Positions 35,182 to 48,623 of a stretch of DNA of 64,000 nucleotides are shown here, one piece after another. This DNA comes from JASBTN01 sp965228805 (GTDB taxonomy: Bacteria; Pseudomonadota; Alphaproteobacteria; Rhodobacterales; Rhodobacteraceae). The stretch covers positions 1,612,001-1,676,000 of the forward strand of contig NZ_CBDDIE010000003.1 in the NCBI RefSeq assembly GCF_965228805.1, in the 5' to 3' direction. The stretch's first letter is position 1. Each line of letters starts with the position of its first letter. The notes below the pieces were generated by a model. That model saw only the letters and a program-made list of their open reading frames with translations, had not been told where the DNA came from and made no database searches. A program made the translations under genes and the position numbers.

Positions 35182-35694
35182 GTGGATAGAGCCCAGAAAG
35201 AGAAAGTGGTCGAGGAACTCGGCCAAATCTTCGAAAGCTCTGGCGTCGTGGTGGTTGCCCACTACGCGGGTATGACAGTTGCCGAAATGCAGGACCTGCG
35301 GTCGCAAATGCGCGAAGCTGGCGGGTCGGTGCGTGTTGCCAAGAACAGGCTCGCCAAAATCGCCCTGGAGGGGAAACCGGCGGCTTCGATCGCCGATCTG
35401 CTCACGGGCATGACCGTACTCGCTTACTCTGAAGACCCCGTGGCTGCTGCCAAGGTGGTCGACAAGTACGCCAAGGACAACGAGAAACTCGAAGTCCTCG
35501 GTGGTGCTATGGGCGATACGGCTCTGGATCCGGCCGGTGTCAAAGCTGTCGCCGCCATGCCGTCGCGTGAGGAGCTCATTGCTTCGATCGTTGGCTGCAT
35601 CGGTGCGCCTGCTTCGAACATCGCCGGCGCCATTGGCGCACCTGCTTCGAACATCGCATCCATCCTCGAGACCATCGAGGAAAAGGCTGCCTGA
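35182..35694 (+). CDS. rplJ: 50S ribosomal protein L10
   Basis: A 170-aa L10. The N-terminal domain has VVVAHYAGMTVAEMQDLR and VAKNRLAKIAL. The C-terminal helix, which binds L7/L12 dimers, contains a tandem IGAPASNIA repeat. GTG 35182 with GGAG 7 nt upstream gives the family length. Confidence 0.95.
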   Translation: MDRAQKEKVVEELGQIFESSGVVVVAHYAGMTVAEMQDLRSQMREAGGSVRVAKNRLAKIALEGKPAASIADLLTGMTVLAYSEDPVAAAKVVDKYAKDNEKLEVLGGAMGDTALDPAGVKAVAAMPSREELIASIVGCIGAPASNIAGAIGAPASNIASILETIEEKAA

Positions 35695-35766
35695 GCAATC
35701 TGAAATACCGGCGTAGGGAAAGCTCCCGCACGTTGGAACACATCAAAACTGAACGGAAACAGTACA

Positions 35767-36141
35767 ATGGCTGATCTGAAGAAACTTGCCGAAGAGATCG
35801 TGGGTCTGACCCTGCTCGAAGCTCAAGAACTGAAAACCATCCTGAAGGATGAATATGGCATCGAGCCCGCCGCTGGTGGCGCTGTTGTCATGGCTGCTGG
35901 TGGCGACGCCGGCGGTGCTGCTGAAGAAGAAAAGACCGAATTCGACGTCGTTCTGAAGAACGCCGGCGCTTCGAAGATCAACGTGATCAAAGAAGTCCGC
36001 GGCATCACCGGTCTGGGCCTGAAAGAAGCCAAAGAGCTGGTCGAAGCCGGTGGCAAGATCAAAGAAGGCGTGGACAAAGCCGAAGCCGAAGACGTCAAAG
36101 CCAAGCTGGAAGCAGCTGGCGCCGAAGTCGAGCTGGCCTAA
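35767..36141 (+). CDS. rplL: 50S ribosomal protein L7/L12
   Basis: A 124-aa L7/L12: dimerisation N-domain, Ala/Gly hinge (about 36-52), and C-domain with KEVRGITGLGLKEAKELVE that contacts translation GTPases. Multicopy stalk protein; its own hairpin lies just after the stop. Confidence 0.97.
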   Translation: MADLKKLAEEIVGLTLLEAQELKTILKDEYGIEPAAGGAVVMAAGGDAGGAAEEEKTEFDVVLKNAGASKINVIKEVRGITGLGLKEAKELVEAGGKIKEGVDKAEAEDVKAKLEAAGAEVELA

Positions 36142-36386
36142 GCCTTGCGCTTTCGGGCCGCCTGACGGCCCATGTGAACAGGCTGGGCCCGGAGAAATCC
36201 GGGTCCAGCCGAACCTGTCTTGGAGAGGGGCCACGCCCCTGACCCCTCTCCTGGGAAAGGTTCGCGGACGGGAGGAAACCCTTGGGCAGGTTTCCGGGAA
36301 TTGGTCCGCTCCCCCCATCTCGTACGAGGCGTCGCCGATGACCCAGCGGCTGACGGCTCAGGTGAGACATGAAAGGTAATTACCTT
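36142..36386 (+). promoter_or_regulatory. highly structured rpoB leader (Rhodo-rpoB motif candidate)
   Basis: A 245-nt gap with a series of strong hairpins: GGGCCG/CGGCCC (36155-36171); GGCTGGGCCCGG/CCGGGTCCAGCC (36181-36192/36199-36210); GGAGAGGGG/CCCCTCTCC (36222-36230/36243-36251); and a nested pair GCGGAC/GTCCGC (36264-36269/36304-36309) enclosing GGAAACC/GGTTTCC (36274-36280/36289-36295). A structured RNA called Rhodo-rpoB was reported upstream of rpoB in Rhodobacterales; position fits, base-level match untested. The first hairpin may partially terminate after rplL. Confidence 0.6.
36373..36386 (+). promoter_or_regulatory. 14-nt palindrome over the rpoB ribosome binding site
   Basis: AAGGTAATTACCTT is a perfect palindrome ending at the base before the rpoB ATG, with its AAGG being the likely Shine-Dalgarno. 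It could fold back on itself and reduce initiation, or bind a dimeric factor. Confidence 0.5.
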
Positions 36387-40523
<4,137 letters not shown>

Positions 40524-40573
40524 GGCGCCCGCCTTACCCTCCCCACCCCTTCCTCTGACGTAAGGAACGCAAA

Positions 40574-43500
40574 ATGAACCAGGAACTGACGACCAACCCG
40601 TTCAACCCGCTGACCCCGCCGAAGGTCTTTGACGAGATCAAGGTGTCGCTGGCCAGCCCGGAACGGATCCTCTCGTGGTCCTATGGCGAGATCAAGAAGC
40701 CCGAGACCATCAACTACCGGACCTTCAAGCCCGAGCGCGACGGTCTGTTCTGTGCCCGTATCTTTGGCCCGATCAAGGATTACGAATGCCTCTGCGGCAA
40801 GTACAAGCGCATGAAGTATCGCGGCGTTGTCTGCGAGAAATGTGGTGTCGAGGTGACGCTGCAAAAGGTGCGCCGCGAACGCATGGGCCACATCGAACTG
40901 GCCGCGCCGGTGGCGCATATCTGGTTCCTCAAGTCGCTGCCCTCGCGCATCGGCCTGATGCTGGACATGACCCTGCGCGATCTGGAGCGCATCCTGTACT
41001 TTGAAAACTACGTGGTGATCGAGCCGGGCCTGACCGACCTCACCTACGGTCAGCTGATGACCGAAGAAGAGTACATGGACGCCCAGGACACCTTCGGCAT
41101 GGACGCTTTCACCGCCAATATCGGCGCCGAAGCGATCCGCGAAATGCTGTCGGCGATCGACCTGGAGGCCGAAGCCGAACAGCTGCGCGCCGACCTGGCC
41201 GAGGCCACCGGCGAGCTGAAGCCGAAGAAGATCATCAAGCGTCTGAAGATCGTTGAATCGTTCATTGAATCGGGCAACCGCCCGGAATGGATGATCCTGA
41301 CCGTGATCCCGGTCATCCCGCCCGAGCTGCGCCCGCTGGTGCCTCTGGACGGTGGCCGTTTCGCGACCTCGGATCTGAACGATCTGTATCGCCGCGTGAT
41401 CAACCGGAACAACCGTCTGAAGCGTCTGATCGAACTGCGTGCGCCCGACATCATCGTGCGTAACGAAAAGCGCATGCTGCAGGAATCGGTGGATGCTCTG
41501 TTCGACAACGGCCGTCGCGGCCGCGTGATCACCGGCGCCAACAAGCGTCCGCTGAAATCGCTGTCCGACATGCTGAAAGGCAAGCAGGGCCGCTTCCGTC
41601 AGAACCTCTTGGGCAAGCGCGTCGACTTCTCGGGCCGTTCGGTCATCGTGACCGGTCCGGAGCTGAAGCTGCACCAATGTGGTCTGCCGAAGAAGATGGC
41701 GCTGGAGCTGTTCAAGCCCTTCATCTACTCGCGTCTTGAAGCCAAGGGGCTTTCGAGCACCGTGAAACAGGCCAAGAAGCTGGTGGAGAAGGAGCGTCCG
41801 GAGGTTTGGGATATCCTCGACGAGGTGATCCGCGAACACCCGGTCATGCTGAACCGCGCGCCGACCCTGCACCGTCTGGGCATCCAGGCGTTCGAACCCA
41901 CGCTGATCGAAGGCAAGGCCATCCAGCTGCACCCGCTCGTGTGTTCGGCCTTCAACGCCGACTTCGACGGTGACCAGATGGCTGTTCACGTGCCGCTCTC
42001 GCTGGAAGCCCAGCTGGAAGCGCGCGTGTTGATGATGTCGACCAACAACGTGCTGTCGCCCGCGAACGGCGCGCCGATCATCGTTCCCTCGCAGGACATG
42101 ATCCTTGGTCTCTACTACATCACCATGGAACGCGAAGGCATGAAGGGCGAAGGCATGGTCTTTGCCGATGTCGACGAGGTTCAGCACGCGCTGGACTCGG
42201 GCGAAGTGCACCTGCATGCCAAGGTCAAGGCCCGCATCAAGCAGATCGACGAGGAAGGCAACGAAGTCTATCAGCGCTTCGACACCACCCCCGGCCGTAT
42301 CCGCCTGGGCGCGCTTCTGCCGATGAACGCCAAGGCGCCGTTCGACCTGGTCAACCGCCTGCTGCGCAAGAAAGAAGTGCAGCAGGTCATCGACACCGTC
42401 TACCGCTACTGTGGTCAGAAGGAATCGGTCATCTTCTGTGACCAGATCATGTCGATGGGCTTCAAGGAAGCCTTCAAGGCCGGTATCTCCTTCGGCAAGG
42501 ATGACATGGTCATCCCGGACGAGAAATGGACCATCGTCGATGGCGTGCGCGAGCAGGTCAAGGAGTACGAACAGCAGTACATGGACGGCCTGATCACCAC
42601 CGGTGAAAAGTACAACAAGGTGGTTGATGCCTGGTCGAAATGTTCGGACCAGGTCGCCGATGCGATGATGGGCGAAATCTCGGCCATGCGCAAAGACGAC
42701 ACCGGTGCGGAAATGGAGCCCAACTCGGTCTACATGATGTCGCACTCCGGTGCGCGTGGTTCGCCGGCGCAGATGAAGCAGCTGGGCGGGATGCGCGGCC
42801 TGATGGCCAAGCCGTCCGGTGAGATCATCGAGACGCCGATCATCTCGAACTTCAAGGAAGGCCTGACCGTGTTGGAGTACTTCAACTCCACCCACGGCGC
42901 CCGTAAGGGTCTGGCCGATACCGCGCTGAAGACCGCGAACTCGGGTTACCTGACCCGTCGTCTGGTCGACGTGGCGCAGGACTGCATCGTGCGCGAACGT
43001 GACTGCGGCACCGAGAACTCGATCACGGCCGAAGCCGCCGTGAACGACGGTGAAGTCGTTGCCTCGCTGGCCGAACGCATCCTGGGTCGTGTCGCGGCCG
43101 AGGACGTGGTGGATCCGAACACCGGTGAAGTCATCGTCGCCAAGAACGAGCTGATCGACGAACGCAAGGCCGATGCCGTTGAGGCGGCTGGCATTGCGAC
43201 GATCCGCATGCGTAGCCCGCTGACCTGTGAGGCCGAGGAAGGCGTCTGCGCTCAGTGCTACGGTCGCGACCTGGCCCGCGGTACGCAGGTGAACGTCGGC
43301 GAGGCCGTCGGCATCATCGCGGCGCAGTCGATCGGTGAACCCGGCACCCAGCTGACGATGCGGACCTTCCACATCGGCGGTATTGCCCAGGGTGGTCAGC
43401 AGTCGTTCCAGGAAGCGGCGCAGGAAGGCCGCGTGGAATTCCGCAATGCCGCGCTGCTGGAAAACCGCGACGGCGACCAGGTGGTCATGGGCCGCAACAT

Positions 43501-44845
43501 GGTCCTGGCGATTATGGACGACAACGGCGAAGAGCGCTCGGCCTACAAGGTCGGCTATGGCTCGAAGGTGCACGTCAAGGACGGGGCCTCCATCGCGCGC
43601 GGCGACAAGCTGTTCGAATGGGACCCCTATACCCTGCCGATCATCGCCGAGAAGAGCGCGACGGCCAAGTTCGTCGACCTGATCTCGGGCATTTCGGTGC
43701 GCGACGAGACCGACGATGCGACCGGCATGACCCAGAAGATCGTGACCGACTGGCGTTCCGCGCCCAAGGGCAACGAGCTGAAGCCGGAGATCATCCTGGT
43801 CGGCGAAGATGGCGAACCGGTCCGCAACGATGCGGGCAACCCGGTGACCTATCCGATGTCGGTGGACGCCATTCTGTCTGTGGAAGATGGTCAGTCGGTG
43901 AAAGCCGGTGACGTTGTCGCGCGTATCCCGCGTGAAGGCGCCAAGACCAAGGACATCACCGGTGGTCTGCCGCGTGTGGCCGAACTGTTCGAAGCGCGCC
44001 GTCCGAAGGATCACGCGATCATCGCCGAAATCGATGGTTACGTGCGCTTTGGCCGCGACTACAAGAACAAGCGCCGCATCGCGATCGAACCCGCGGATGA
44101 GACCATGGAGACCGTGGAATACATGGTGCCCAAGGGCAAGCACATCCCGGTGGCCGAGGGCGACTTCGTTCAGAAGGGCGACTACATCATGGACGGCAAC
44201 CCCGCGCCGCATGACATCCTGTCCATCATGGGTGTCGAGGCGCTGGCGGATTACATGATCGACGAAGTCCAGGACGTCTATCGTCTGCAGGGCGTGAAGA
44301 TCAACGACAAGCACATCGAGGTGATCGTTCGCCAGATGCTGCAGAAGTGGGAGATCCAGGATTCGGGCGAGACCACGCTGCTCAAGGGCGAGCATGTGGA
44401 CAAGGCCGAGTTCGACGCCGCGAACGAGAAGGCAGCAAGCGAAGGCCGTCGTCTGGCCTCGGGCGAGCCGATCCTTCTGGGCATTACCAAGGCGTCGCTG
44501 CAAACCCGCAGCTTCATCTCGGCGGCCTCCTTCCAGGAGACCACCCGCGTGCTGACCGAAGCTTCGGTTCAGGGCAAGCGCGACAAGCTGGTCGGCCTGA
44601 AGGAAAACGTCATCGTGGGTCGCCTGATCCCCGCCGGCACCGGCGGCGCCACCCAGCGCGTGCGCGCCATCGCGCAGAAGCGCGACAACGTGGTGATCGA
44701 ACAGGCCCGCGCCGAAGCCGAAGCCGCCGCCGCCCTGGCCGCGCCGACGGAAACGGCCAATGACGTGTTCGGTGACGACGTGGCCGAGGAGGATGATTTC
44801 GGTCTGGTCGACACGCCGGAAATGTCCGGTGACGAACAGCCCTGA
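40574..44845 (+). CDS. rpoC: RNA polymerase beta-prime subunit
   Basis: A 1423-aa RpoC. The N-terminal zinc site reads CLCGKYKR and CEKCGVEV. The catalytic Mg-binding loop NADFDGD is at 461-467. Further conserved elements are the trigger-loop area and the second zinc cluster (CEAEEGVCAQCYGRDLARG). Coupled to rpoB; ends at a strong terminator. Confidence 0.97.
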   Translation: MNQELTTNPFNPLTPPKVFDEIKVSLASPERILSWSYGEIKKPETINYRTFKPERDGLFCARIFGPIKDYECLCGKYKRMKYRGVVCEKCGVEVTLQKVRRERMGHIELAAPVAHIWFLKSLPSRIGLMLDMTLRDLERILYFENYVVIEPGLTDLTYGQLMTEEEYMDAQDTFGMDAFTANIGAEAIREMLSAIDLEAEAEQLRADLAEATGELKPKKIIKRLKIVESFIESGNRPEWMILTVIPVIPPELRPLVPLDGGRFATSDLNDLYRRVINRNNRLKRLIELRAPDIIVRNEKRMLQESVDALFDNGRRGRVITGANKRPLKSLSDMLKGKQGRFRQNLLGKRVDFSGRSVIVTGPELKLHQCGLPKKMALELFKPFIYSRLEAKGLSSTVKQAKKLVEKERPEVWDILDEVIREHPVMLNRAPTLHRLGIQAFEPTLIEGKAIQLHPLVCSAFNADFDGDQMAVHVPLSLEAQLEARVLMMSTNNVLSPANGAPIIVPSQDMILGLYYITMEREGMKGEGMVFADVDEVQHALDSGEVHLHAKVKARIKQIDEEGNEVYQRFDTTPGRIRLGALLPMNAKAPFDLVNRLLRKKEVQQVIDTVYRYCGQKESVIFCDQIMSMGFKEAFKAGISFGKDDMVIPDEKWTIVDGVREQVKEYEQQYMDGLITTGEKYNKVVDAWSKCSDQVADAMMGEISAMRKDDTGAEMEPNSVYMMSHSGARGSPAQMKQLGGMRGLMAKPSGEIIETPIISNFKEGLTVLEYFNSTHGARKGLADTALKTANSGYLTRRLVDVAQDCIVRERDCGTENSITAEAAVNDGEVVASLAERILGRVAAEDVVDPNTGEVIVAKNELIDERKADAVEAAGIATIRMRSPLTCEAEEGVCAQCYGRDLARGTQVNVGEAVGIIAAQSIGEPGTQLTMRTFHIGGIAQGGQQSFQEAAQEGRVEFRNAALLENRDGDQVVMGRNMVLAIMDDNGEERSAYKVGYGSKVHVKDGASIARGDKLFEWDPYTLPIIAEKSATAKFVDLISGISVRDETDDATGMTQKIVTDWRSAPKGNELKPEIILVGEDGEPVRNDAGNPVTYPMSVDAILSVEDGQSVKAGDVVARIPREGAKTKDITGGLPRVAELFEARRPKDHAIIAEIDGYVRFGRDYKNKRRIAIEPADETMETVEYMVPKGKHIPVAEGDFVQKGDYIMDGNPAPHDILSIMGVEALADYMIDEVQDVYRLQGVKINDKHIEVIVRQMLQKWEIQDSGETTLLKGEHVDKAEFDAANEKAASEGRRLASGEPILLGITKASLQTRSFISAASFQETTRVLTEASVQGKRDKLVGLKENVIVGRLIPAGTGGATQRVRAIAQKRDNVVIEQARAEAEAAAALAAPTETANDVFGDDVAEEDDFGLVDTPEMSGDEQP

Positions 44846-44866
44846 TCGGCTCTGATCTGAAATTGG

Positions 44867-44896
44867 AAAGCCCCGCCGAAAGGTGGGGCTTTTTCG
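44867..44896 (+). terminator. terminator of rpoBC
   Basis: AAAGCCCCGCC-GAAA-GGTGGGGCTTTTT: 11-bp stem with one G-T pair, GNRA-type loop and T run. Confidence 0.9.
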
Positions 44897-44916
44897 TTTG
44901 GGGCAGGCGTTGCCTA

Positions 44917-45153
44917 CTATCTCCGAGCTAAGAAACGCCAGAGTGAGAAGGCGATCAGGCCGGTTCCGAGAAGGAAGAAAGGCGTCGCTGTTCGCAGGTC
45001 CGTCAAGAGGCAGCAGCTGTTGTAGCCGTCTAGGAAGGCGTCATTCCAAACCGTGAAATTCCCATGGGTGAAAGCCACACCCTTGCCAATCTGGACGGTT
45101 GCCCATCCGGCAAGAAACGACACGATGCCAAAGGTCAGGCTCACCCATTTCAT
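44917..45153 (-). CDS. small hypothetical membrane protein
   Basis: A 78-aa protein with two hydrophobic segments (about 3-22 and 57-74) and a Cys-Cys pair in the loop between. Base use is less GC-biased than its neighbours and the Shine-Dalgarno is weak. No family recognised. Confidence 0.45.
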   Translation of the reverse strand: MKWVSLTFGIVSFLAGWATVQIGKGVAFTHGNFTVWNDAFLDGYNSCCLLTDLRTATPFFLLGTGLIAFSLWRFLARR

Positions 45154-45217
45154 ACCGCAAATATGAACGGATCGCCGGGCCAGTCAACAAGAGCAGATCT
45201 ACCGAAACGTAAAGCGA

Positions 45218-46297
45218 TCAACCCCGCACCATCCGGCGCAAGACGCGGGTGACCCAGTTGGCCGAGCGCACGGTGGGGCGGGCCAGTTCCTGTTCCAGTG
45301 CCTCGGCCAGGGCGTTGCGCCGGGCCGCATCCACCGTGCAGAGCTCGGCGATCGTGGGACGCCATCTGTCTTCGGTCTCTTCGGTCGAGACGACGCCGTA
45401 GTCGACATCCTCGAAGGTAATGCCGTGATCGGTTTGCAGCCAGCGGATGTCCAGCGACCGGCGTTGTATCTTCAGGCTGGCCTCCACCGTCAATCGGGGG
45501 CGGGTGAAGCCCGGCACGCTTTGATCCAGCTGCAGCATGATCTCGCGCAGCGGTTGCCAGGCGGCGCGGCGTTCGGCGCCGGTCAGCTCGTCCACCCGGT
45601 GAATATGGGTCTCCAGCACCGCCATGGCCTCGGCCGAGAGGCTGGTGTTCAGCTCCCGATTGGGACGCGCGCGGATCTCGTCCAGAACCTCGGGCGTGTA
45701 ACGGGTGGCGAAATCCTCGACCACATCGCCGCTGATCAGCGCCTTGCGGTCGAAGATATGCAGGTCCAGTGGGCCGGGGCCGAAGCGCGACCAGACCGAC
45801 ACGACGGGCATGTAGGGCTGGGACGGCAGGAAGGCGCGGTTTCCGGCCGTTTTCAGCCCCTGTTGATACGAGCTCAAATGGCGGCTCTGCGGGCTGCGCA
45901 GATAGGCGACCACGGTGATCTTGTCGAACACGGCAGATAGACGTTCGCACATCGCTTCCATCTGCCAGCGTCGGCGCAGTTGAAAGAATCCCTCGCCACT
46001 CAGCACCACCTTGTTGGGTTGGTGTTCCGCGATCTGTGCCTGGACGTCCTGCCAGATATGCAGCGACTGGCCCATCACGTTACCGCCGGGCCAATGCGGG
46101 TAGAAGGCGACATCGCCCGTCACCAGCTCCTTGCCGATCAGGGCGGGGACCAGCGTCGTATGCCGGTCGCTTTCCTTGTTCAGATACGGGTACAGCACCC
46201 CTTTGGCCGCCAGTTCGCGGCGCTGACGCAGGTAGCCGCGCTGCAATGCGGTCGTGCCGGTCTTGGGGTGTCCGATATGCAGGATCAACTCGGTCAT
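45218..46297 (-). CDS. sulfotransferase-family protein
   Basis: A 359-aa protein. HIGHPKTGTTALQ at residues 7-19 is the 5'-phosphosulfate loop of PAPS-dependent sulfotransferases; VVAYLRSPQSRHLSSYQQG about 140-160 matches the 3'-phosphate-binding region. It probably sulfates a carbohydrate or other surface molecule. Divergent from the exporter gene, with only 88 nt between the chosen starts. Confidence 0.75.
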   Translation of the reverse strand: MTELILHIGHPKTGTTALQRGYLRQRRELAAKGVLYPYLNKESDRHTTLVPALIGKELVTGDVAFYPHWPGGNVMGQSLHIWQDVQAQIAEHQPNKVVLSGEGFFQLRRRWQMEAMCERLSAVFDKITVVAYLRSPQSRHLSSYQQGLKTAGNRAFLPSQPYMPVVSVWSRFGPGPLDLHIFDRKALISGDVVEDFATRYTPEVLDEIRARPNRELNTSLSAEAMAVLETHIHRVDELTGAERRAAWQPLREIMLQLDQSVPGFTRPRLTVEASLKIQRRSLDIRWLQTDHGITFEDVDYGVVSTEETEDRWRPTIAELCTVDAARRNALAEALEQELARPTVRSANWVTRVLRRMVRG

Positions 46298-46385
46298 GGG
46301 GAAGGTTTATCGCGCCCATGGTGAATGTGCCATGAACATTGCAAGACCCATTGCAATTTCCGCCGATCCTGCCGACAACTTGCCG

Positions 46386-47288
46386 ATGAGCACTGATCAC
46401 AGCCAGTCGAACATGCGCGGCGCCGCGCTGATGACCGCCTCGATGGCGGGCTATACGTTCAACGATATCTGCATGAAGGCGCTGGCGGGCCAGGTGCCGC
46501 TGTTTCAGGCGGTGTTCCTGCGCGGCATCTTCGCCTCGCTCTTCATCTACCTGCTGGCGCGCCACCTGGGGGCGTTGCGATTTGATCTTCCGCGCCGGGA
46601 CTGGGGCCTGATCGCGGTGCGCACCCTGGGCGAGCTGGGGGCGACCTATTGCTTTCTGGTGGCGCTGTTCAACATGCCGATCGCCAATGTCACCGCCATC
46701 CTGCAGGCGCTGCCCCTGACCGTGGCCCTGGCCGCCGCCCTGTTCCTGGGCGAGCCGCTGGGCTGGCGGCGCCTGGGCGCGATCCTGGCCGGGTTCGTCG
46801 GCGTGATGCTGATCGTGCAACCGGGCGGCGACGGGTTCACGGTCTGGAGCCTCTATGCTTTGGTCGCCGTCGCCTTCATCACCATGCGCGACCTGGCGGC
46901 GCGGCGTCTGTCCCGGGACACACCGTCGCTGACCGTGTCCCTGATTGCCGCCATCGGCATCTGCCTGGCCGGTGGTGTGGCCTCGATGACCGAGGTCTGG
47001 GCGCCGATCGGGCTGCGCGAGGGCGCAATCCTCCTGCTCGCGGCGCTGTTCATCCTGGGCGGCTACCTGGCCTCGGTCGCGGTGATGCGGGTGGGCGAGA
47101 TCGGCTTTGTCGCGCCCTTCCGCTACACCGGTCTGCTCTGGGCGCTGGTGCTGGGCTGGCTGTTCTTCGGCGACTGGCCGGATGCGCTGACCTTGGCGGG
47201 GGCCGGGGTTGTCGTGGCGATGGGGCTGTTTACCCTGTTTCGCGAACGTCAGTTGGCGCAGAGGCGGAAGGCGTCGAAAGCCGCTTAG
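46386..47288 (+). CDS. DMT superfamily (EamA) transporter
   Basis: A 300-aa ten-helix membrane protein with two EamA repeats. ATG 46386 (MSTDHSQSNMRGAALM) gives normal length and leaves room for a promoter; in-frame ATG 46332 adds 18 residues. It exports small metabolites; substrate unknown. The 3' end overlaps the convergent glycosyltransferase gene by 59 nt. Confidence 0.82.
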   Translation: MSTDHSQSNMRGAALMTASMAGYTFNDICMKALAGQVPLFQAVFLRGIFASLFIYLLARHLGALRFDLPRRDWGLIAVRTLGELGATYCFLVALFNMPIANVTAILQALPLTVALAAALFLGEPLGWRRLGAILAGFVGVMLIVQPGGDGFTVWSLYALVAVAFITMRDLAARRLSRDTPSLTVSLIAAIGICLAGGVASMTEVWAPIGLREGAILLLAALFILGGYLASVAVMRVGEIGFVAPFRYTGLLWALVLGWLFFGDWPDALTLAGAGVVVAMGLFTLFRERQLAQRRKASKAA

Positions 47289-48270
47289 CCTCGGCCCGGT
47301 GGTGCTGCCAGCGTGGGTCGTCGCGGGGGTCTCGCCCGCGTTTTGCACGCATCTCCTCAACGTAGTCGGCGCAGCATAGGTGGTGCAGGCGCATCACCCC
47401 CGGGATGGCGCAGAGCCGGGCATATTCCGCGTCGAACCGATCAGCATAGGCGGTGACCGTGTCATTCGGCGTGGAATTGTGGTCGAATCGCTTGAAGAAC
47501 CGTTCTGTATAGCGATCCAACCCTTCCGCCGCCGAGGGTCGTCCGCGCTTGTGTTCGTACTGTTCCCAGGTCTGCAGGATATAGTGGTTCAGCTCGGCAA
47601 CCTTATGGGTGACCAGTTCCTGCGCGGTGCCGTTCAAGAGGTTGGTGTCCGGGTCGAAGTCGCCCCAGACCCGCCCGTCCGACAGGACCAGGTGGTTGTC
47701 GTCCTCGTTCCAGGCGCCTTCACCTTGCCAGAAGCGCGGCGTGTGGGTGCGCAACTTGCCGAAGCGCAGGGGCTGGCGCAGGAAGGTCTTCACGCAGTTG
47801 TTCTGCGGCGCGTCACTGGGCGCCGAGCGGGCAAAGCGCCGGTGCACGAACCCGTCTTCCCACGCGCGAATGCCGTTCGACCCGAAGATGCGCCAGTGGA
47901 CTGATAGGCCGACGAAGGGCACGTCACCGTTGTTCAGCAGAGCGCCAATCGTGCCGTCACCCTTGTGAATAACGAGGTATTCGTCGACATCGCAGTTGAA
48001 CATCCACTCGCAGTCCTTGACGAACGGGTGGTTACGGCAGGCTTTCAGGGCCGAGGGTTGCGGGGGCAGGCCCTCGCGGTCCGGGAAATGGCGCTTGCAG
48101 GCGATCTCGCCCGCACGTTCCAGCAGACGCAGCAGTTGCGGCGAATGATCGGTGCAATCGTTGAACAGAATCAGGATGCGTTCAAAGCCCAGCATCTTCT
48201 GCCAGGCGATCCATTCCAGCAGGAATGGCCCCTCGTTTCGCACCGTGGTATAGGCCAGGCTGCCCTGCAC
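47230..48270 (-). CDS. glycosyltransferase family 2-like protein
   Basis: A 346-aa protein. The opening TTVRNEGPFLLEWIAWQKMLGF and ILILFNDCTDHSPQLL fit the GT2-like family with a diphosphate-binding acidic motif CDVDEYL near residue 92. It likely builds a surface polysaccharide or modifies a protein. GTG 48270 with AAGGGG upstream. The C-terminus overlaps the convergent exporter gene. Confidence 0.78.
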   Translation of the reverse strand: MQGSLAYTTVRNEGPFLLEWIAWQKMLGFERILILFNDCTDHSPQLLRLLERAGEIACKRHFPDREGLPPQPSALKACRNHPFVKDCEWMFNCDVDEYLVIHKGDGTIGALLNNGDVPFVGLSVHWRIFGSNGIRAWEDGFVHRRFARSAPSDAPQNNCVKTFLRQPLRFGKLRTHTPRFWQGEGAWNEDDNHLVLSDGRVWGDFDPDTNLLNGTAQELVTHKVAELNHYILQTWEQYEHKRGRPSAAEGLDRYTERFFKRFDHNSTPNDTVTAYADRFDAEYARLCAIPGVMRLHHLCCADYVEEMRAKRGRDPRDDPRWQHHRAEAKRLSTPSASAPTDVRETG

Positions 48271-48623
48271 GACGGCCCCTTTCCAAATTCGGCTGTGTCA
48301 CCCAGCTGTTACGCCGCCACCCTAAGAGGGCGCCCAGGCTCAATCAAGGCGGGAGAGGGGGCAGGGATGGCCCTGTTGACACAAGGGCGCAAAGCCCGTA
48401 TAGCGCGCCCATCCAGCCGGGTGAAATCCCCGGCCTGCCAGAATTGAGGGATCAAGGTCGGGGCTACTTTGAAGCGCCGATCCTCTGTGAACCAACCGCG
48501 TCGTTTGCCTCGGAACGGAAACGGTCGCGGATTTTCGCTTTGCGGACGCGCAAGGTGAAGGAAATGAAACCGCGCGGGGACACCCACGCAGACACATGTG
48601 TTGAGAAACGGGAAAAGAACCAA
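48271..48623 (+). promoter_or_regulatory. rpsL (str operon) promoter and leader
   Basis: This 353-nt gap holds a near-consensus promoter: TTGACA (48376-48381), 17-nt spacer, TATAGC (48399-48404). The spacer itself contains GGGC-GCAAA-GCCC, a small inverted repeat. The leader that follows (about 210 nt) has CCGGG...CCCGG and the palindrome ACACATGTGT near the ribosome binding site. No gene is seen. Confidence 0.8.
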
